Origin: Enterovibrio gelatinilyticus
Lineage (GTDB): Bacteria; Pseudomonadota; Gammaproteobacteria; Enterobacterales; Vibrionaceae
Assembly: GCF_028683095.1 (NCBI RefSeq)
Contig: NZ_JAJUBC010000009.1
Coordinates: forward strand, 1 to 64,000
Direction of reading: 5' to 3'
Length of the DNA: 64,000 nucleotides
Shown in pieces: positions 51,130 through 60,126 of this stretch. The position numbers and the translations under genes are program-made. Under the pieces are notes generated by a model, which was not told where the DNA came from, searched no databases, and saw nothing but the letters and a program-made list of their open reading frames with translations. The first letter of the stretch is position 1. Every line of letters starts with the position of its first letter.

Positions 51130-53840
51130 TCGCTAACCTCCAGATAATCCAACGGGCCGGGGTGCAAACTCAACATTGACGCTCCCAATACATCAGCAAT
51201 TGCCCCACTGCTTCCCACCTCCGCCATGGCGGCAGCAATACCGTCATGCCGTTTGGGTGTATTGCCCACGTAAAGCCTATCAATCACTGCCGCTTCAACC
51301 CCTGCCACATCATGAATCAGGGCGAGGATCTCACTGGCAAAAACAGGCTGACCAAAGCGTCTCGCTTCAAATGACAATGCCGCTCTCAGCGTTTGCTCAA
51401 CCTTGGCAAGCACGTCATCGCTTAAATAATCAGAGTGAATTTCAAGCCGCACTCCTAGCTTGAAAAAGGTGTGACGAAAACTGCGAAGAATGAATCGTGC
51501 AAATGGGTCACCCGCGGCAATGAGTGCATCCGTTAAGTAGGTATACAAATCACTGTCTTCATCAACTTGAGCTCCCGCTTCGGCAGCAACCGTCACAACC
51601 ACTTGTGGGCCACCGGAGACATGCAGCCACTGCGCACTTGCTTTCGCGATACCGCCGTAGCCTTGAGCAAAATCTGCATAATCTGTGATGGAGACCACTC
51701 GCCCAAGGGTGCGGCACGATAAGGGCGCACTCAGTCGAATCGCATCACGCCCTTCGGGATCTGCGCCACCACTGGCACCCAGTAAATTGTCCACACCCTG
51801 CACACCGAGCGGCTGTGACATCAGCATGTTGAGCTGTCCGGGTTTGACTCTTCCCATTAAGCCATGGGTTTTGCGGTAACTGGCTCGAATATTTTGCTGC
51901 CCTTTCCCCGGCATCGCGCCTTGTACGCCATCACCAAAGGTGACATGACTGTAACCTTGTTCATCCACACGCAATGTGTAAACACGATCAGCAGGCTGAG
52001 AGTTGAGGAAATTCGGTACTTGATGCCAAAGGATTTTGTTTACCCTGACCTCAAGCGTCGGTTTCACGCCAGACGGGGTTGCCGCAGGCACAAAGGTTTG
52101 AGGAGCTTGACGAGTGGATAATGTGACATGTGGCTTTGCGCCTCCGTCTCCGAGCACTTCCACCGCGGATTCACCCTGCGTCGCCCCTGCCACATTGGCG
52201 GCAATCCTCAAACTTTGTGGAAAATAGTCTGCCCCCAGCGGTTCTGTAAGCGTGAGTGATGTTCCTCCTGATGGCGAAATATCATGGCTGATAGATTGGA
52301 CGGTTCTCGTTGCAATCACTGGCGTGTCACCGCTGCCTTCAGCCAAGCCATTCAGTATCACTTTCCGCCCTTCTTCTAGCCCGACAAACCAGTCGTTTAA
52401 AACGACGGTTACATGGTCAGCATTCAAGGGCTGGGTGATTGGCGGATCGGCTAATGAGAGCCATTCACTTGCGCCGAACACCGTGGTTTGGCGAATCGTA
52501 AACTGATTAAAGTGGTCGCTGCGATCTAATGACAAACGGCTACTCTTTCCCGTCACTGCAAAGAAGGAAACCGACACATCCGCCGTCTCTGAAACGCTGT
52601 ACTGCGCCCAATTGTCGCCATCTCGTACGATCACATCACTATCAACCCCAATCTCAGCGACCGGACGCTCTAGAAAGAGCTGGTTGCCACCACCATTCAT
52701 TAATGCCAGCGTGCCTTGGTCTGCCCATGTTGCATCGGTTTTTCCGAAATAGGGGCCTTGTTCTAGGCTCTCTACCACCACGTCGCTATCATCAACGCTA
52801 TACACAGGCACCATACCTGTAAGTGAATGATGAAGGCTTGACAGTGGTGGTGCAGCATGACCAAAAATGGCGGCAGAAGCACGAAACACTTGTGCCCGCT
52901 TAATCTCGCTAGTAGCGGTTTTCAGCGGTGCAATGAAGGTTTTTTCATCCGTTTTGGCGTCAGTCAACAAGGTGAACATTTGACTTTCACTTAACGTCTC
53001 ACCGAGTTTTTCCTCCACCAAGGACGTGAAACTGTCCGCCGCAGAAAAACCGCTTGGGGATGAAGGCTCAGACAAAGGAGGGTTGCCAATTGGTGACACG
53101 GTGACCCACGTCAGATCTTTCGATTCGGGATCTTTTGATACATCCGCAAGTACAGGAGTGACTGCATTCACCACCGCAAACGCGGAGGTCCCATCATCCG
53201 CTGTAAAGGCAATGCCATCCCCCGCTTTTAATCGAGTATTGATACCTTCAAACGGCAATTGAGTGGTTGATGCGGTGAGTGGATGTGGCGCTGTTAACTT
53301 AGGACGAATCGCATTCCATTCTGCCCGTGCGTCGAGATCGTCTAAGGTTTCAAAAATGACCGGGGTTTCATCTTGTCCTGGTGTACTTTGTACTTTGGTT
53401 CCCGCAGCAACCGTCACTTGCTCAGGGATCCCAGGTCCAGCGGCGATACTAAATGATAAATCGGCACTCGCCGCTGCCCCAGGGTGCGGCACATAATCAA
53501 TCAAGGTCGCCATCTCATGCAGTGACTGAGGGATTTGCGCCGTTCTCACATAGGCTTCATTCAGCCACATTTCGTTGTAAAACGTCAGCACATCACAACT
53601 CGCCGCCCACGCATCCAATAACGCCATGGTGAAATCGTCGTGCGAACGTGTTGTCAGTATCCCTAGCGAGCCGTATTCTGACGACGATAACCTTGCTGCC
53701 ATGCTTTGGTAGAAGTCTTCGTGCAACCCAGCCCGAAAGCTGACACGAGCCAAACCCGTGGCATTATTTGGCGCTTGGGGAGTTAATACACTCGTGCCCT
53801 TGCATGCACCGCAGTGAGATTGATCATTGAAGTCGGTCAT
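51126..53840 (-). CDS. eCIS baseplate assembly protein (baseplate-J-like), second copy
   Basis: Encodes 904 residues. LDAWAASCDVLTFYNEMWLNEAY near residue 75 and the C-terminal TYLTDALIAAGDPF with RLEIHSDYLSDDVLAKVEQTL are typical of TIGR02243-type putative baseplate assembly proteins, cousins of phage gpJ and of Afp11/Afp12 wedge proteins. VTFGDGVQGAMPGKGQQNIRASYR near 600-640 is the conserved FGDG region. The middle (about 190-560) is an extended beta-rich insertion. GGAGGG precedes the start. Two large wedge proteins side by side is the pattern in eCIS loci. Confidence 0.85.
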   Translation of the reverse strand: MTDFNDQSHCGACKGTSVLTPQAPNNATGLARVSFRAGLHEDFYQSMAARLSSSEYGSLGILTTRSHDDFTMALLDAWAASCDVLTFYNEMWLNEAYVRTAQIPQSLHEMATLIDYVPHPGAAASADLSFSIAAGPGIPEQVTVAAGTKVQSTPGQDETPVIFETLDDLDARAEWNAIRPKLTAPHPLTASTTQLPFEGINTRLKAGDGIAFTADDGTSAFAVVNAVTPVLADVSKDPESKDLTWVTVSPIGNPPLSEPSSPSGFSAADSFTSLVEEKLGETLSESQMFTLLTDAKTDEKTFIAPLKTATSEIKRAQVFRASAAIFGHAAPPLSSLHHSLTGMVPVYSVDDSDVVVESLEQGPYFGKTDATWADQGTLALMNGGGNQLFLERPVAEIGVDSDVIVRDGDNWAQYSVSETADVSVSFFAVTGKSSRLSLDRSDHFNQFTIRQTTVFGASEWLSLADPPITQPLNADHVTVVLNDWFVGLEEGRKVILNGLAEGSGDTPVIATRTVQSISHDISPSGGTSLTLTEPLGADYFPQSLRIAANVAGATQGESAVEVLGDGGAKPHVTLSTRQAPQTFVPAATPSGVKPTLEVRVNKILWHQVPNFLNSQPADRVYTLRVDEQGYSHVTFGDGVQGAMPGKGQQNIRASYRKTHGLMGRVKPGQLNMLMSQPLGVQGVDNLLGASGGADPEGRDAIRLSAPLSCRTLGRVVSITDYADFAQGYGGIAKASAQWLHVSGGPQVVVTVAAEAGAQVDEDSDLYTYLTDALIAAGDPFARFILRSFRHTFFKLGVRLEIHSDYLSDDVLAKVEQTLRAALSFEARRFGQPVFASEILALIHDVAGVEAAVIDRLYVGNTPKRHDGIAAAMAEVGSSGAIADVLGASMLSLHPGPLDYLEVSE

Positions 53841-53841
53841 A

Positions 53842-56361
53842 TTAGCGCCCTCCTTCTAAATCGAATAAGAACACACCATTTCCAGGATGGCTGGCGTCAT
53901 TATCAACGCGGGCAATTTCTGTACGCCCAAACAGCAGTTTCCGTTCTTCCAACCCACTGGTACGCGGATCGCCAAAGCGACGAAAACGCGTGGCTTTGGC
54001 CGCGATCACACCATCGACATTTTGTGCAGCCGCTAACAGCGGGGAAAGATGCAAGATTTGCCCAGCGCGGAATTGATCGGGATGTAGGATCCCCAATGCC
54101 CCATTGGCTTGTCTTTTCGGTGAAAACAAAGAAAGTAAACGTTGCCGAACGTGTGACTTCGACGCATTCGGCGCAACACACACGTGCAGAGTAATTTCGA
54201 GTGGCACATATACAGGCGTCGATACATCCACATCATGCGCGGCTAAACGGAATTTTTCGTAGTGTTCTCGCAGTGCCACACGCTGGCCATCTCCCACTCC
54301 GACACGTCCTTTGGGATCAGGCAGAGCAAACGTGGTTATCCAACTTCCTGTATGGACATAAGCACAGCTCACGTCTTGCACCCACTCCACCCGTCTGCCC
54401 AACGTTTGATAATCTTCTCGCGTTACTGCCCGCTCCTGAGTTTTGAACAAGAATGGGGCACGCTTACGAATCGCCGCATGGGTTTCTCGATTGCGTCCCC
54501 CTTTACCTGCGGTGATGTTTCGTACTCCGGTCACTTCCGGCATGTTGAGCGCAAGGTGGTGCAGTTTATCAACGCCGATGTGTCCGGCAGTACCGACTCC
54601 CACTCGATAACGCGCCGTGAATGTCGTTCCAGATAAAGGACGACGACCAAACTCATTGTCACCAAAGCGCAAGTAGGCACGATCATCACGTTCGATTTCA
54701 ACAGCAAACACCCTCGACGTACCGTCACTCGCCAATAAGTCTGGAACGGGTAAATAAGGTAAGACCTCCACCCCATCATCACCCTCAATCGTTATCGCGG
54801 GGAACGTTTCACTGGGCAAAGGGATTTGCAGAGCATCAACTGCAGGCTCACCTGCCAAATAGCGAGGTGCAAAGGTTAGCGGCGCGCGCGTTAATGTGGG
54901 GCGAAACACTGCTGGAATCGTCTCGGCTTGTTCTTGCTCACATTGCTTATCCGCACAGGCGGCACTTTTGCGCAGAGATTCCACCAAGCCTTTACCGGGG
55001 GCCCAACGTAAATGGGAGGCTGGCACCTGACCTAACTCGTCATCATCGAGGGTCTGTCCGTGGTCGACCAATACCATATTGCCTCGCGCCACGCTGATAG
55101 GCTCGATGAAGCGTCGGCCTTCTTCAATGGCGGTTTCAGAGGAAATGCACACTGGAAAACGCAATGCATCTCTCTCGTGCCACTCTATGAGCGTAATTTC
55201 CTCACCTGTAATGGGGTCGGTCAGCGGCTCATTGTCACGGTTTAATACCTGTACGTTCACCAGCAACACGATCTGACGATGATCAAGCACACGGTCTGCT
55301 TGGTTCCCCGTCGTCGCCCCCATAATTTCTTCAAATGCTAAATAGGTGAATGCATGTAAATCAGGAAAATGCCCCGCCAAGGTGGCGCTTGTCGCCCCTT
55401 TCGGGAGATGACATCGCCCATTGCTCCACGTATAGAACCGCATTTCATTGTGAGCGACATGCAATGACGTTATCGGGTGGCAGGTTTCGTAAACGGCGCC
55501 ACTTTGTGCCAGCAAAGCATTATTTCGCATGAAGGTTACGGGCATCTCGTTTAACCGAGTACACACTGCGCTTCCTTGGGGAATCACAACCGTTTGTGGC
55601 GCCATGGGTAAAATATCGGATGAGACGGTAAAGTGGCAAAAACAGCGAGCATTGCAACCTTCGTCAACAGCGTAGTCGAGCAATCGCGTCAGGCGTTTGA
55701 GGGATATACGTGAACGAGCGCGATTAAGGTATGCCTCAGTTTGGGCTGCGTCTTGTTGATAAGCGAGTTGGTCAGCCGTGTAAGCCAGAATATCAACCAA
55801 CACGGTTGAAAGGTCGGCGGGATGCCCTGTGGCAAATTCAGGCGCTGACACTGACATGCGATCCAACATCATGCGGCGAAAGGAGTGAAAGTCTCTCGCG
55901 GTGTAATCAATATCAGTTTCTGGGCGTTGTGGTGTTTCGCATTCGCAATCGGTTAAACAATCAAACGGAGATGGGCATTCCACTTTAAATGAGAAGGTCA
56001 CGGACGCCAGCGTTGGGTCTATCTCTGGAGGCGGAGCGGGATTCAGATGGCTGGTGACGAGGTTAAGCCGATACGGGCCGAAATCCCCCGCTTGCACCAG
56101 TTCAATCACCATCACGTTTTGTTGTCCGTCGAGCCCCATGGTGACAGCAACCACGTCCACTGGCGCCCCTCCTTCAAATCGAAGGTTGTCCTCTGTGTAA
56201 ACCATTCCTCCGGGGTCGTTAACAAGATAGAGGTGCAAAAAGCGTTGACGGTCGGCAGGATTGGCAGCCTCTAAGTCAACCACCTCAACAAAATCAATGC
56301 CATTAAGTGCGCTATTGCGTACTGCTTCTCGTCGGCGCTGATCACAGCAGAAATAGATCAT
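53842..56361 (-). CDS. eCIS baseplate assembly protein (baseplate-J-like), first copy
   Basis: Encodes 839 residues. DIDYTARDFHSFRRMMLDRM near 150 and STVLVDILAYTADQLAYQQDA near 190 are hallmark phrases of the gpJ-like wedge family. YLRFGDNEFGRRPLSGTTFTARY near 580 carries the FGDN/G motif. KTQERAVTREDYQTLGRRV and the C-terminal part complete the J domain. The N-terminal 130 residues are an additional beta-sandwich-like region. Overlaps the gp25 gene by 4 bases. It probably forms the inner wedge ring together with the 904-residue protein. Confidence 0.87.
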   Translation of the reverse strand: MIYFCCDQRRREAVRNSALNGIDFVEVVDLEAANPADRQRFLHLYLVNDPGGMVYTEDNLRFEGGAPVDVVAVTMGLDGQQNVMVIELVQAGDFGPYRLNLVTSHLNPAPPPEIDPTLASVTFSFKVECPSPFDCLTDCECETPQRPETDIDYTARDFHSFRRMMLDRMSVSAPEFATGHPADLSTVLVDILAYTADQLAYQQDAAQTEAYLNRARSRISLKRLTRLLDYAVDEGCNARCFCHFTVSSDILPMAPQTVVIPQGSAVCTRLNEMPVTFMRNNALLAQSGAVYETCHPITSLHVAHNEMRFYTWSNGRCHLPKGATSATLAGHFPDLHAFTYLAFEEIMGATTGNQADRVLDHRQIVLLVNVQVLNRDNEPLTDPITGEEITLIEWHERDALRFPVCISSETAIEEGRRFIEPISVARGNMVLVDHGQTLDDDELGQVPASHLRWAPGKGLVESLRKSAACADKQCEQEQAETIPAVFRPTLTRAPLTFAPRYLAGEPAVDALQIPLPSETFPAITIEGDDGVEVLPYLPVPDLLASDGTSRVFAVEIERDDRAYLRFGDNEFGRRPLSGTTFTARYRVGVGTAGHIGVDKLHHLALNMPEVTGVRNITAGKGGRNRETHAAIRKRAPFLFKTQERAVTREDYQTLGRRVEWVQDVSCAYVHTGSWITTFALPDPKGRVGVGDGQRVALREHYEKFRLAAHDVDVSTPVYVPLEITLHVCVAPNASKSHVRQRLLSLFSPKRQANGALGILHPDQFRAGQILHLSPLLAAAQNVDGVIAAKATRFRRFGDPRTSGLEERKLLFGRTEIARVDNDASHPGNGVFLFDLEGGR

Positions 56362-56723
56362 GCTGCCCCCTCACGCACAAAGCTCGCTTGCTGGAGATCA
56401 CCGGATGGCAGCAGGGAATATGAGACATCAATGAACAACGCGCCTTGATCGAACTGCACAGTGACATCGTTCAATTCAATGTCATCTTGCATCCAGTTTT
56501 GTAGTGAGGTTGCGATCAATGTTCTCGTGTCTTCTATCACCGCATCGCTGATCCCTAAAAATAGGAGTCGATTCAAACCACAACCAAACGTCGGCATCAT
56601 TACCCGCTCTCCGGGTTCAGTGAACAGCACTTGTTCGATACGATCACGGATCACGTCAATACGATGCGTAGTGGCGCTTCGCCCTTGAGTATCAATGCGA
56701 TAAGGAAAATCTGGATAGTTCAT
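56358..56723 (-). CDS. gp25/GPW-like baseplate wedge protein
   Basis: Encodes 121 residues with the complete gp25 signature: IRDRIEQVLFTEPGERVMMPTFGCGLNRLLF (shown here only as its key parts EPGER, PTFG and GLNRL). The EPR-like core is the conserved contact between baseplate and sheath start in T4 gp25, Afp9 and TssE. Length is typical. GGAGGA directly precedes the ATG. It is the most diagnostic small gene for calling this a contractile system. Confidence 0.93.
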   Translation of the reverse strand: MNYPDFPYRIDTQGRSATTHRIDVIRDRIEQVLFTEPGERVMMPTFGCGLNRLLFLGISDAVIEDTRTLIATSLQNWMQDDIELNDVTVQFDQGALFIDVSYSLLPSGDLQQASFVREGAA

Positions 56724-56738
56724 CTTTCCTCCACTCGC

Positions 56739-57062
56739 TTACGTTGCGATAACACGAAGTTGAGCCACAGCGGGAACCAACGGTGTTCCTGTCGGGGCAC
56801 AAACAGACTGACTGGCAAACAACACAAAAGGTTGTCCCATCGACAAAACCCGCATACTCCCGGAGAGAAATTGGCCGCTAATGCAAGGCCCATTTCCAGC
56901 GGTTGGTGGCGGCATGGCACACCCAGCCACTAAGTACGGCGAGGTCTGCAGCACAGTTGCAGAACCAGACACCAACACGCGAGGGTTCGGCAAACTTGGC
57001 GTTGCCTGACCACCGTGTGAACACATGACGGTCGCACCGACATGGAGTAAGGGTCCGGGCAT
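56739..57062 (-). CDS. PAAR-like spike-tip protein
   Basis: Encodes 107 residues. The layout matches PAAR-like (DUF4280-related) tips: LLHVGATVMCSHGGQATP at the start, then VSGSATVLQTSPYLVAGCAM and GPCISGQFLSGSMRVLSMGQP, with Cys and His residues placed to bind a metal at the cone tip. It would cap the trimeric spike encoded next. AGGAGG lies 5 bases before the start. No toxin extension is fused to it. Confidence 0.85.
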   Translation of the reverse strand: MPGPLLHVGATVMCSHGGQATPSLPNPRVLVSGSATVLQTSPYLVAGCAMPPPTAGNGPCISGQFLSGSMRVLSMGQPFVLFASQSVCAPTGTPLVPAVAQLRVIAT

Positions 57063-57143
57063 GTGTGCCTCCTACTGTGTGTGAATGGTTATCACCAACT
57101 GCCTCATCAAAACGACTCAATGATCACGGCTAGGTAATCGCGG

Positions 57144-57659
57144 CTAGGTAATAGTGAGTGCGCCTGTATTAATGTCCACTGTTGGGCCAACTAAGGAAAT
57201 TTGTGCACCTTTTCCGTTGTTGATGAAAATACCCGCATCAGTCACGGACAACGTCACGCCGGTCGCGGTTTGCAGCGTGATCCCACCTAGCGCCATTGGT
57301 CCGCCCGCATCGCTAATCACAATGCCGTGCTTTGCCATAGTTTGTAGCGTAATAGCTGAAATTGGCGCGGGTGCAGTCTTCGCCATCAGCGGTATATCTG
57401 CCGCTGATCCTGCATAGCACCCTGTCCAAATGGGGTGATCCACTTCGCCCTGTTCAAACTCAATCCACACACCTGCGCCAACTGGCGGTACTGCAAATAC
57501 ACCAGAGTTAAGCCCCAACACCGGCAAACATGGCATACACCACGTTCCGGGAGGGATCCCTCCCACATCGGTCACCGTCGCCAAAATGCGTCCCTGTTGC
57601 GTGAGGTCAACATTGTTAACTACCGTCCCTCGATACTTGCCGTAGAACTTGTCACTCAT
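57144..57659 (-). CDS. spike protein, gpV/VgrG OB-fold and beta-prism type
   Basis: Encodes 171 residues. The N-terminal OB fold is recognisable (FYGKYRGTVVNNVDLTQQGR near 5-25 and WIEFEQGEVDHPIWTGCY near 66-83), followed by a short beta-prism needle (GGITLQTATGVTLSV, IFINNGKGAQISL). This is the gp5/gpV half of a VgrG; the gp27-like half is encoded by the separate upstream gene, whose stop overlaps this ATG by 4 bases. In Afp/PVC systems both halves are one protein (Afp8), so this cluster is of the split-spike kind. Confidence 0.88.
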   Translation of the reverse strand: MSDKFYGKYRGTVVNNVDLTQQGRILATVTDVGGIPPGTWCMPCLPVLGLNSGVFAVPPVGAGVWIEFEQGEVDHPIWTGCYAGSAADIPLMAKTAPAPISAITLQTMAKHGIVISDAGGPMALGGITLQTATGVTLSVTDAGIFINNGKGAQISLVGPTVDINTGALTIT

Positions 57660-58786
57660 ACTGGCACCCTGCTAAATGTTGAAAGCAACCCATCACGGCT
57701 TAACTGAAACTCTTGCTTTAGCTCGCCTTCACTCATGGTGGTGGTCACCGCTTCTACATAGTGCAATCCATTGAACGCAGCTCCCGCACCTCTGACCGTC
57801 ACCGTTTTTCTCGCTTCCAACAATGCGCCATAGGCCAAGACATCAAGCGTTCCATTCATTTTCACCGCTCTCGCCGCTGACTTAGCGGCTTTCGCCAACC
57901 CTATCAGTACACCTTGCACAGGGGAGTATTTGGCCGCACCCGTAATGGGCACGCCGGGCTTAAGCGGAATGGGCCGTAACACGCCCAACGGCGGATTGAG
58001 CGGGTTAACGTCGGGGATTGGAATAGTGATAGGCAATTTTGTCTGAGGGTTTTGAATTGTAACCATTGGAACAATCGCACTCTGTGTATCCACACTGCCG
58101 GATAACGTAAGTACATTTCTATTCGCATCCAAATCATCATTGAGTGGTCGCTGTGGAACACCCACTTTTACCTCAGGCCCCCAATACGCCGTCGACACCC
58201 CCACTTTATCCGTCGGCTCGATATAAAAAACATAACCGACGCGCTCCGCGAGCGACATGATGTATTTAAGATCGGTTCCTTGATGAGAAGGGATACGAAC
58301 AGTAGGCACTGGCACATCAATCAGCACCGATGGGATCACTTTGGGAATCAAACCGAGAAATGCGTACTTTGCCAGTACCAAGTTAATACGCGCAAAATCA
58401 GGCATGGCGGGATAACGCATAAAACTAAAATCGATGTAATCAAGCACACGACTCAAGTCTTCACCCGTTAGAGTTAGGCGAGACACTCCGGGGGCGCTGC
58501 CGGGACTGACACGATGATCCGTGACTACCCCATCCATGAGCACAGATTTCCGACCAAACATTTCTACTGCAATCACGGTGCGAACCATAGGTATGGGATT
58601 GTTCGCAGACAGCAGAAATACCGTGTGCAGTGGCGAGCTATTGTCGATTTCAAAGACTAACTGAAAGCCAGATTTATCCCGTGTCTTGGCGCTGACCTCA
58701 CAAGAGATAAACGCATTGATCACGACTTTCGATACGGGCACAGGCGCAACAGGGCCAATATAGAGACTCATCACCACATCTGACAT
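57656..58786 (-). CDS. hub protein, phage gpD/gp27-like
   Basis: Encodes 376 residues from ATG 58786, whose A is also the last base of the LysM-type gene's TGA; the frame is open upstream, but the extension is just the neighbouring gene in another frame. The content is late-control-D-like: SGFQLVFEIDNSSPLHTVF, VFYIEPTDKVGVSTAYWGP near 180-200 and LHYVEAVTTTMSEGELKQEF near the end, which is typical of gpD and VgrG N-terminal domains. It would form the trimeric ring joining tube and spike. Confidence 0.85.
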   Translation of the reverse strand: MSDVVMSLYIGPVAPVPVSKVVINAFISCEVSAKTRDKSGFQLVFEIDNSSPLHTVFLLSANNPIPMVRTVIAVEMFGRKSVLMDGVVTDHRVSPGSAPGVSRLTLTGEDLSRVLDYIDFSFMRYPAMPDFARINLVLAKYAFLGLIPKVIPSVLIDVPVPTVRIPSHQGTDLKYIMSLAERVGYVFYIEPTDKVGVSTAYWGPEVKVGVPQRPLNDDLDANRNVLTLSGSVDTQSAIVPMVTIQNPQTKLPITIPIPDVNPLNPPLGVLRPIPLKPGVPITGAAKYSPVQGVLIGLAKAAKSAARAVKMNGTLDVLAYGALLEARKTVTVRGAGAAFNGLHYVEAVTTTMSEGELKQEFQLSRDGLLSTFSRVPV

Positions 58787-59130
58787 CAGCGGTCTCCTTC
58801 CTCGCCATGTAAGGCGATTTTTCGCTCGTTGCCTTCCAGCAACGCGCTGGGATACTGAACGAGGTTGGCGTCTGCGATGTACCACCATAATGCGGGGTCA
58901 GCAAAATACGCCGCCGCAAGGAGATCCAATCGGTCACCATCTCTCACCGTCAGACTTTGTACATTGTCGATATTGGCTGGCTGAGGAAGGAATCGGCGAC
59001 TCACGAACACGCGCTCCGTGCCGTTAGCATCTGCCATCACCTGCAAAGGCGCCCCCGCATAGCGGCTATTTGATGTGAAATCTGCTGTTTCTTCTGTATT
59101 GCTGAGAAGATATTGCGTGAGATCAGTCAT
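58786..59130 (-). CDS. LysM-like small tail protein
   Basis: Encodes 114 residues from ATG 59130 (AAGGA upstream; the frame opens 12 codons earlier). The second half reads like a LysM/tail-X domain: SLTVRDGDRLDLLAAAYFADPALWWYIADANL (key parts VRDGDRLD, ALWWYIADAN). Such proteins seat the hub against the baseplate in contractile systems (T4 gp53, Afp7 C-terminal LysM). Overlaps the hub gene start by one base. Confidence 0.87.
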   Translation of the reverse strand: MTDLTQYLLSNTEETADFTSNSRYAGAPLQVMADANGTERVFVSRRFLPQPANIDNVQSLTVRDGDRLDLLAAAYFADPALWWYIADANLVQYPSALLEGNERKIALHGEEGDR

Positions 59131-59208
59131 CGAACATTCCTTATCGCTTTTATGTACTCGCTTCACGTATTCGCTTTCGCGTTTTACCCGTACAAAGAAA
59201 ATGAGGTA

Positions 59209-59832
59209 TTAAAAACCCGTTGCAGGCTTAATCACTTTGTCTGCCTGCCGCTCGAGTCCAGATAAATAATGCAAAAACAGCGACGATGCAGGGTGGTCAA
59301 AGCCAAGATCATCAACGGTTAATACCTGCAACGTAATGCTCGCTTTGGCGTGCAATGGATTCAAATGCGCGCCAAACAACTCTTCGGCTAGAGACAAACT
59401 CTTCATTTTTACAGGGACACGGCGATTCATTCCCCAACTGAAAACCGGTAATGGCTGCGTCATTGGAATAATGGTCAATTTGCCTTGTCTAGCGCGAGCA
59501 TCGTTATCCAATAACTGGCGTTTCGTGGGCGAAATCAGGCTGCGTAACGCTGCGATGTAGTGACCAATCCCATACTTGACGGCATCTTCATCCCCCCGCT
59601 CTAACGCGTCGGTCGCATCAAGAGTTGCTTCAAAACTGATGGATTCTGTCGGTGGGCCGTTTAGCCTCATCGTTTCGGTACGCGTTTGAGAACCCTGTTG
59701 TGATTTCACTTCAAATTGGGTGTTGAGCGTCGACGGGTTGATAAGCAAAGGAATAGCGCTAATCGGCTCACCACTTTGTTGGTCTAGCAACACAATGCCC
59801 GCTTTGAGGTAATTCGGTTGGCTCGATAACAT
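59209..59832 (-). CDS. contractile-system tube/baseplate adaptor (Afp7-like)
   Basis: Encodes 207 residues. AGIVLLDQQSGEPISAIPLLINPSTL, with the short diagnostic phrase INPSTL near 33, is how this eCIS tube-adaptor family begins; GPPTESISFEATLDATD and LPVFSWGMNRRVPVKMKSLS continue it. It corresponds to the N-terminal part of Afp7-type proteins, whose LysM part is here a separate gene (58786-59130). GAGGAGG precedes the ATG, which directly follows the TAA of the upstream gene. Confidence 0.83.
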   Translation of the reverse strand: MLSSQPNYLKAGIVLLDQQSGEPISAIPLLINPSTLNTQFEVKSQQGSQTRTETMRLNGPPTESISFEATLDATDALERGDEDAVKYGIGHYIAALRSLISPTKRQLLDNDARARQGKLTIIPMTQPLPVFSWGMNRRVPVKMKSLSLAEELFGAHLNPLHAKASITLQVLTVDDLGFDHPASSLFLHYLSGLERQADKVIKPATGF

Positions 59833-60126
59833 TTAGCGCCTCCTCTCCATGTACCTGTGCGTTTGGTTTTGGTTTTGGTTTTGGTTTTGGTTTTGGCGAC
59901 GATACTGTCCATTGCCACCAAGTTGCTTCATCAATGCGTTAGTCGCATCCACAATGGCCTTTTCTTTCGCGATACCTTGCTGCCTTTCACTCACTGAATG
60001 CAAAACAGGCCAGTTCTGAGAGACCGCCGCTGACATGGCGCGATACACATCCACATATCTCGCGTCGCTGTCGATTTCTATCTGGCGAATATGAAGAGCA
60101 ACTTCTGTCGTGGTGTCTTTAGCCAT
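59833..60126 (-). CDS. small eCIS-operon protein with Gln-Asn repeat
   Basis: Encodes 97 residues, mostly helical (IDSDARYVDVYRAMSAAVSQ). A QN dipeptide repeat (five units) near residues 78-88 is followed by an Arg-rich end. Its ATG overlaps the ATPase gene by 8 bases; GGGAG lies 9 bases upstream. I do not recognise a family beyond small helical proteins next to eCIS ATPases. The QN tract is encoded by a perfect hexamer repeat. Confidence 0.75.
   Translation of the reverse strand: MAKDTTTEVALHIRQIEIDSDARYVDVYRAMSAAVSQNWPVLHSVSERQQGIAKEKAIVDATNALMKQLGGNGQYRRQNQNQNQNQNQTHRYMERRR
59862..59896. repeat. in-frame hexamer repeat (TTTTGG on plus strand)
   Basis: Five perfect TTTTGG units plus a partial sixth, encoding alternating Gln-Asn on the minus strand. 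Because the unit is six bases, copy-number changes keep the reading frame and only alter linker length. Confidence 0.9.
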
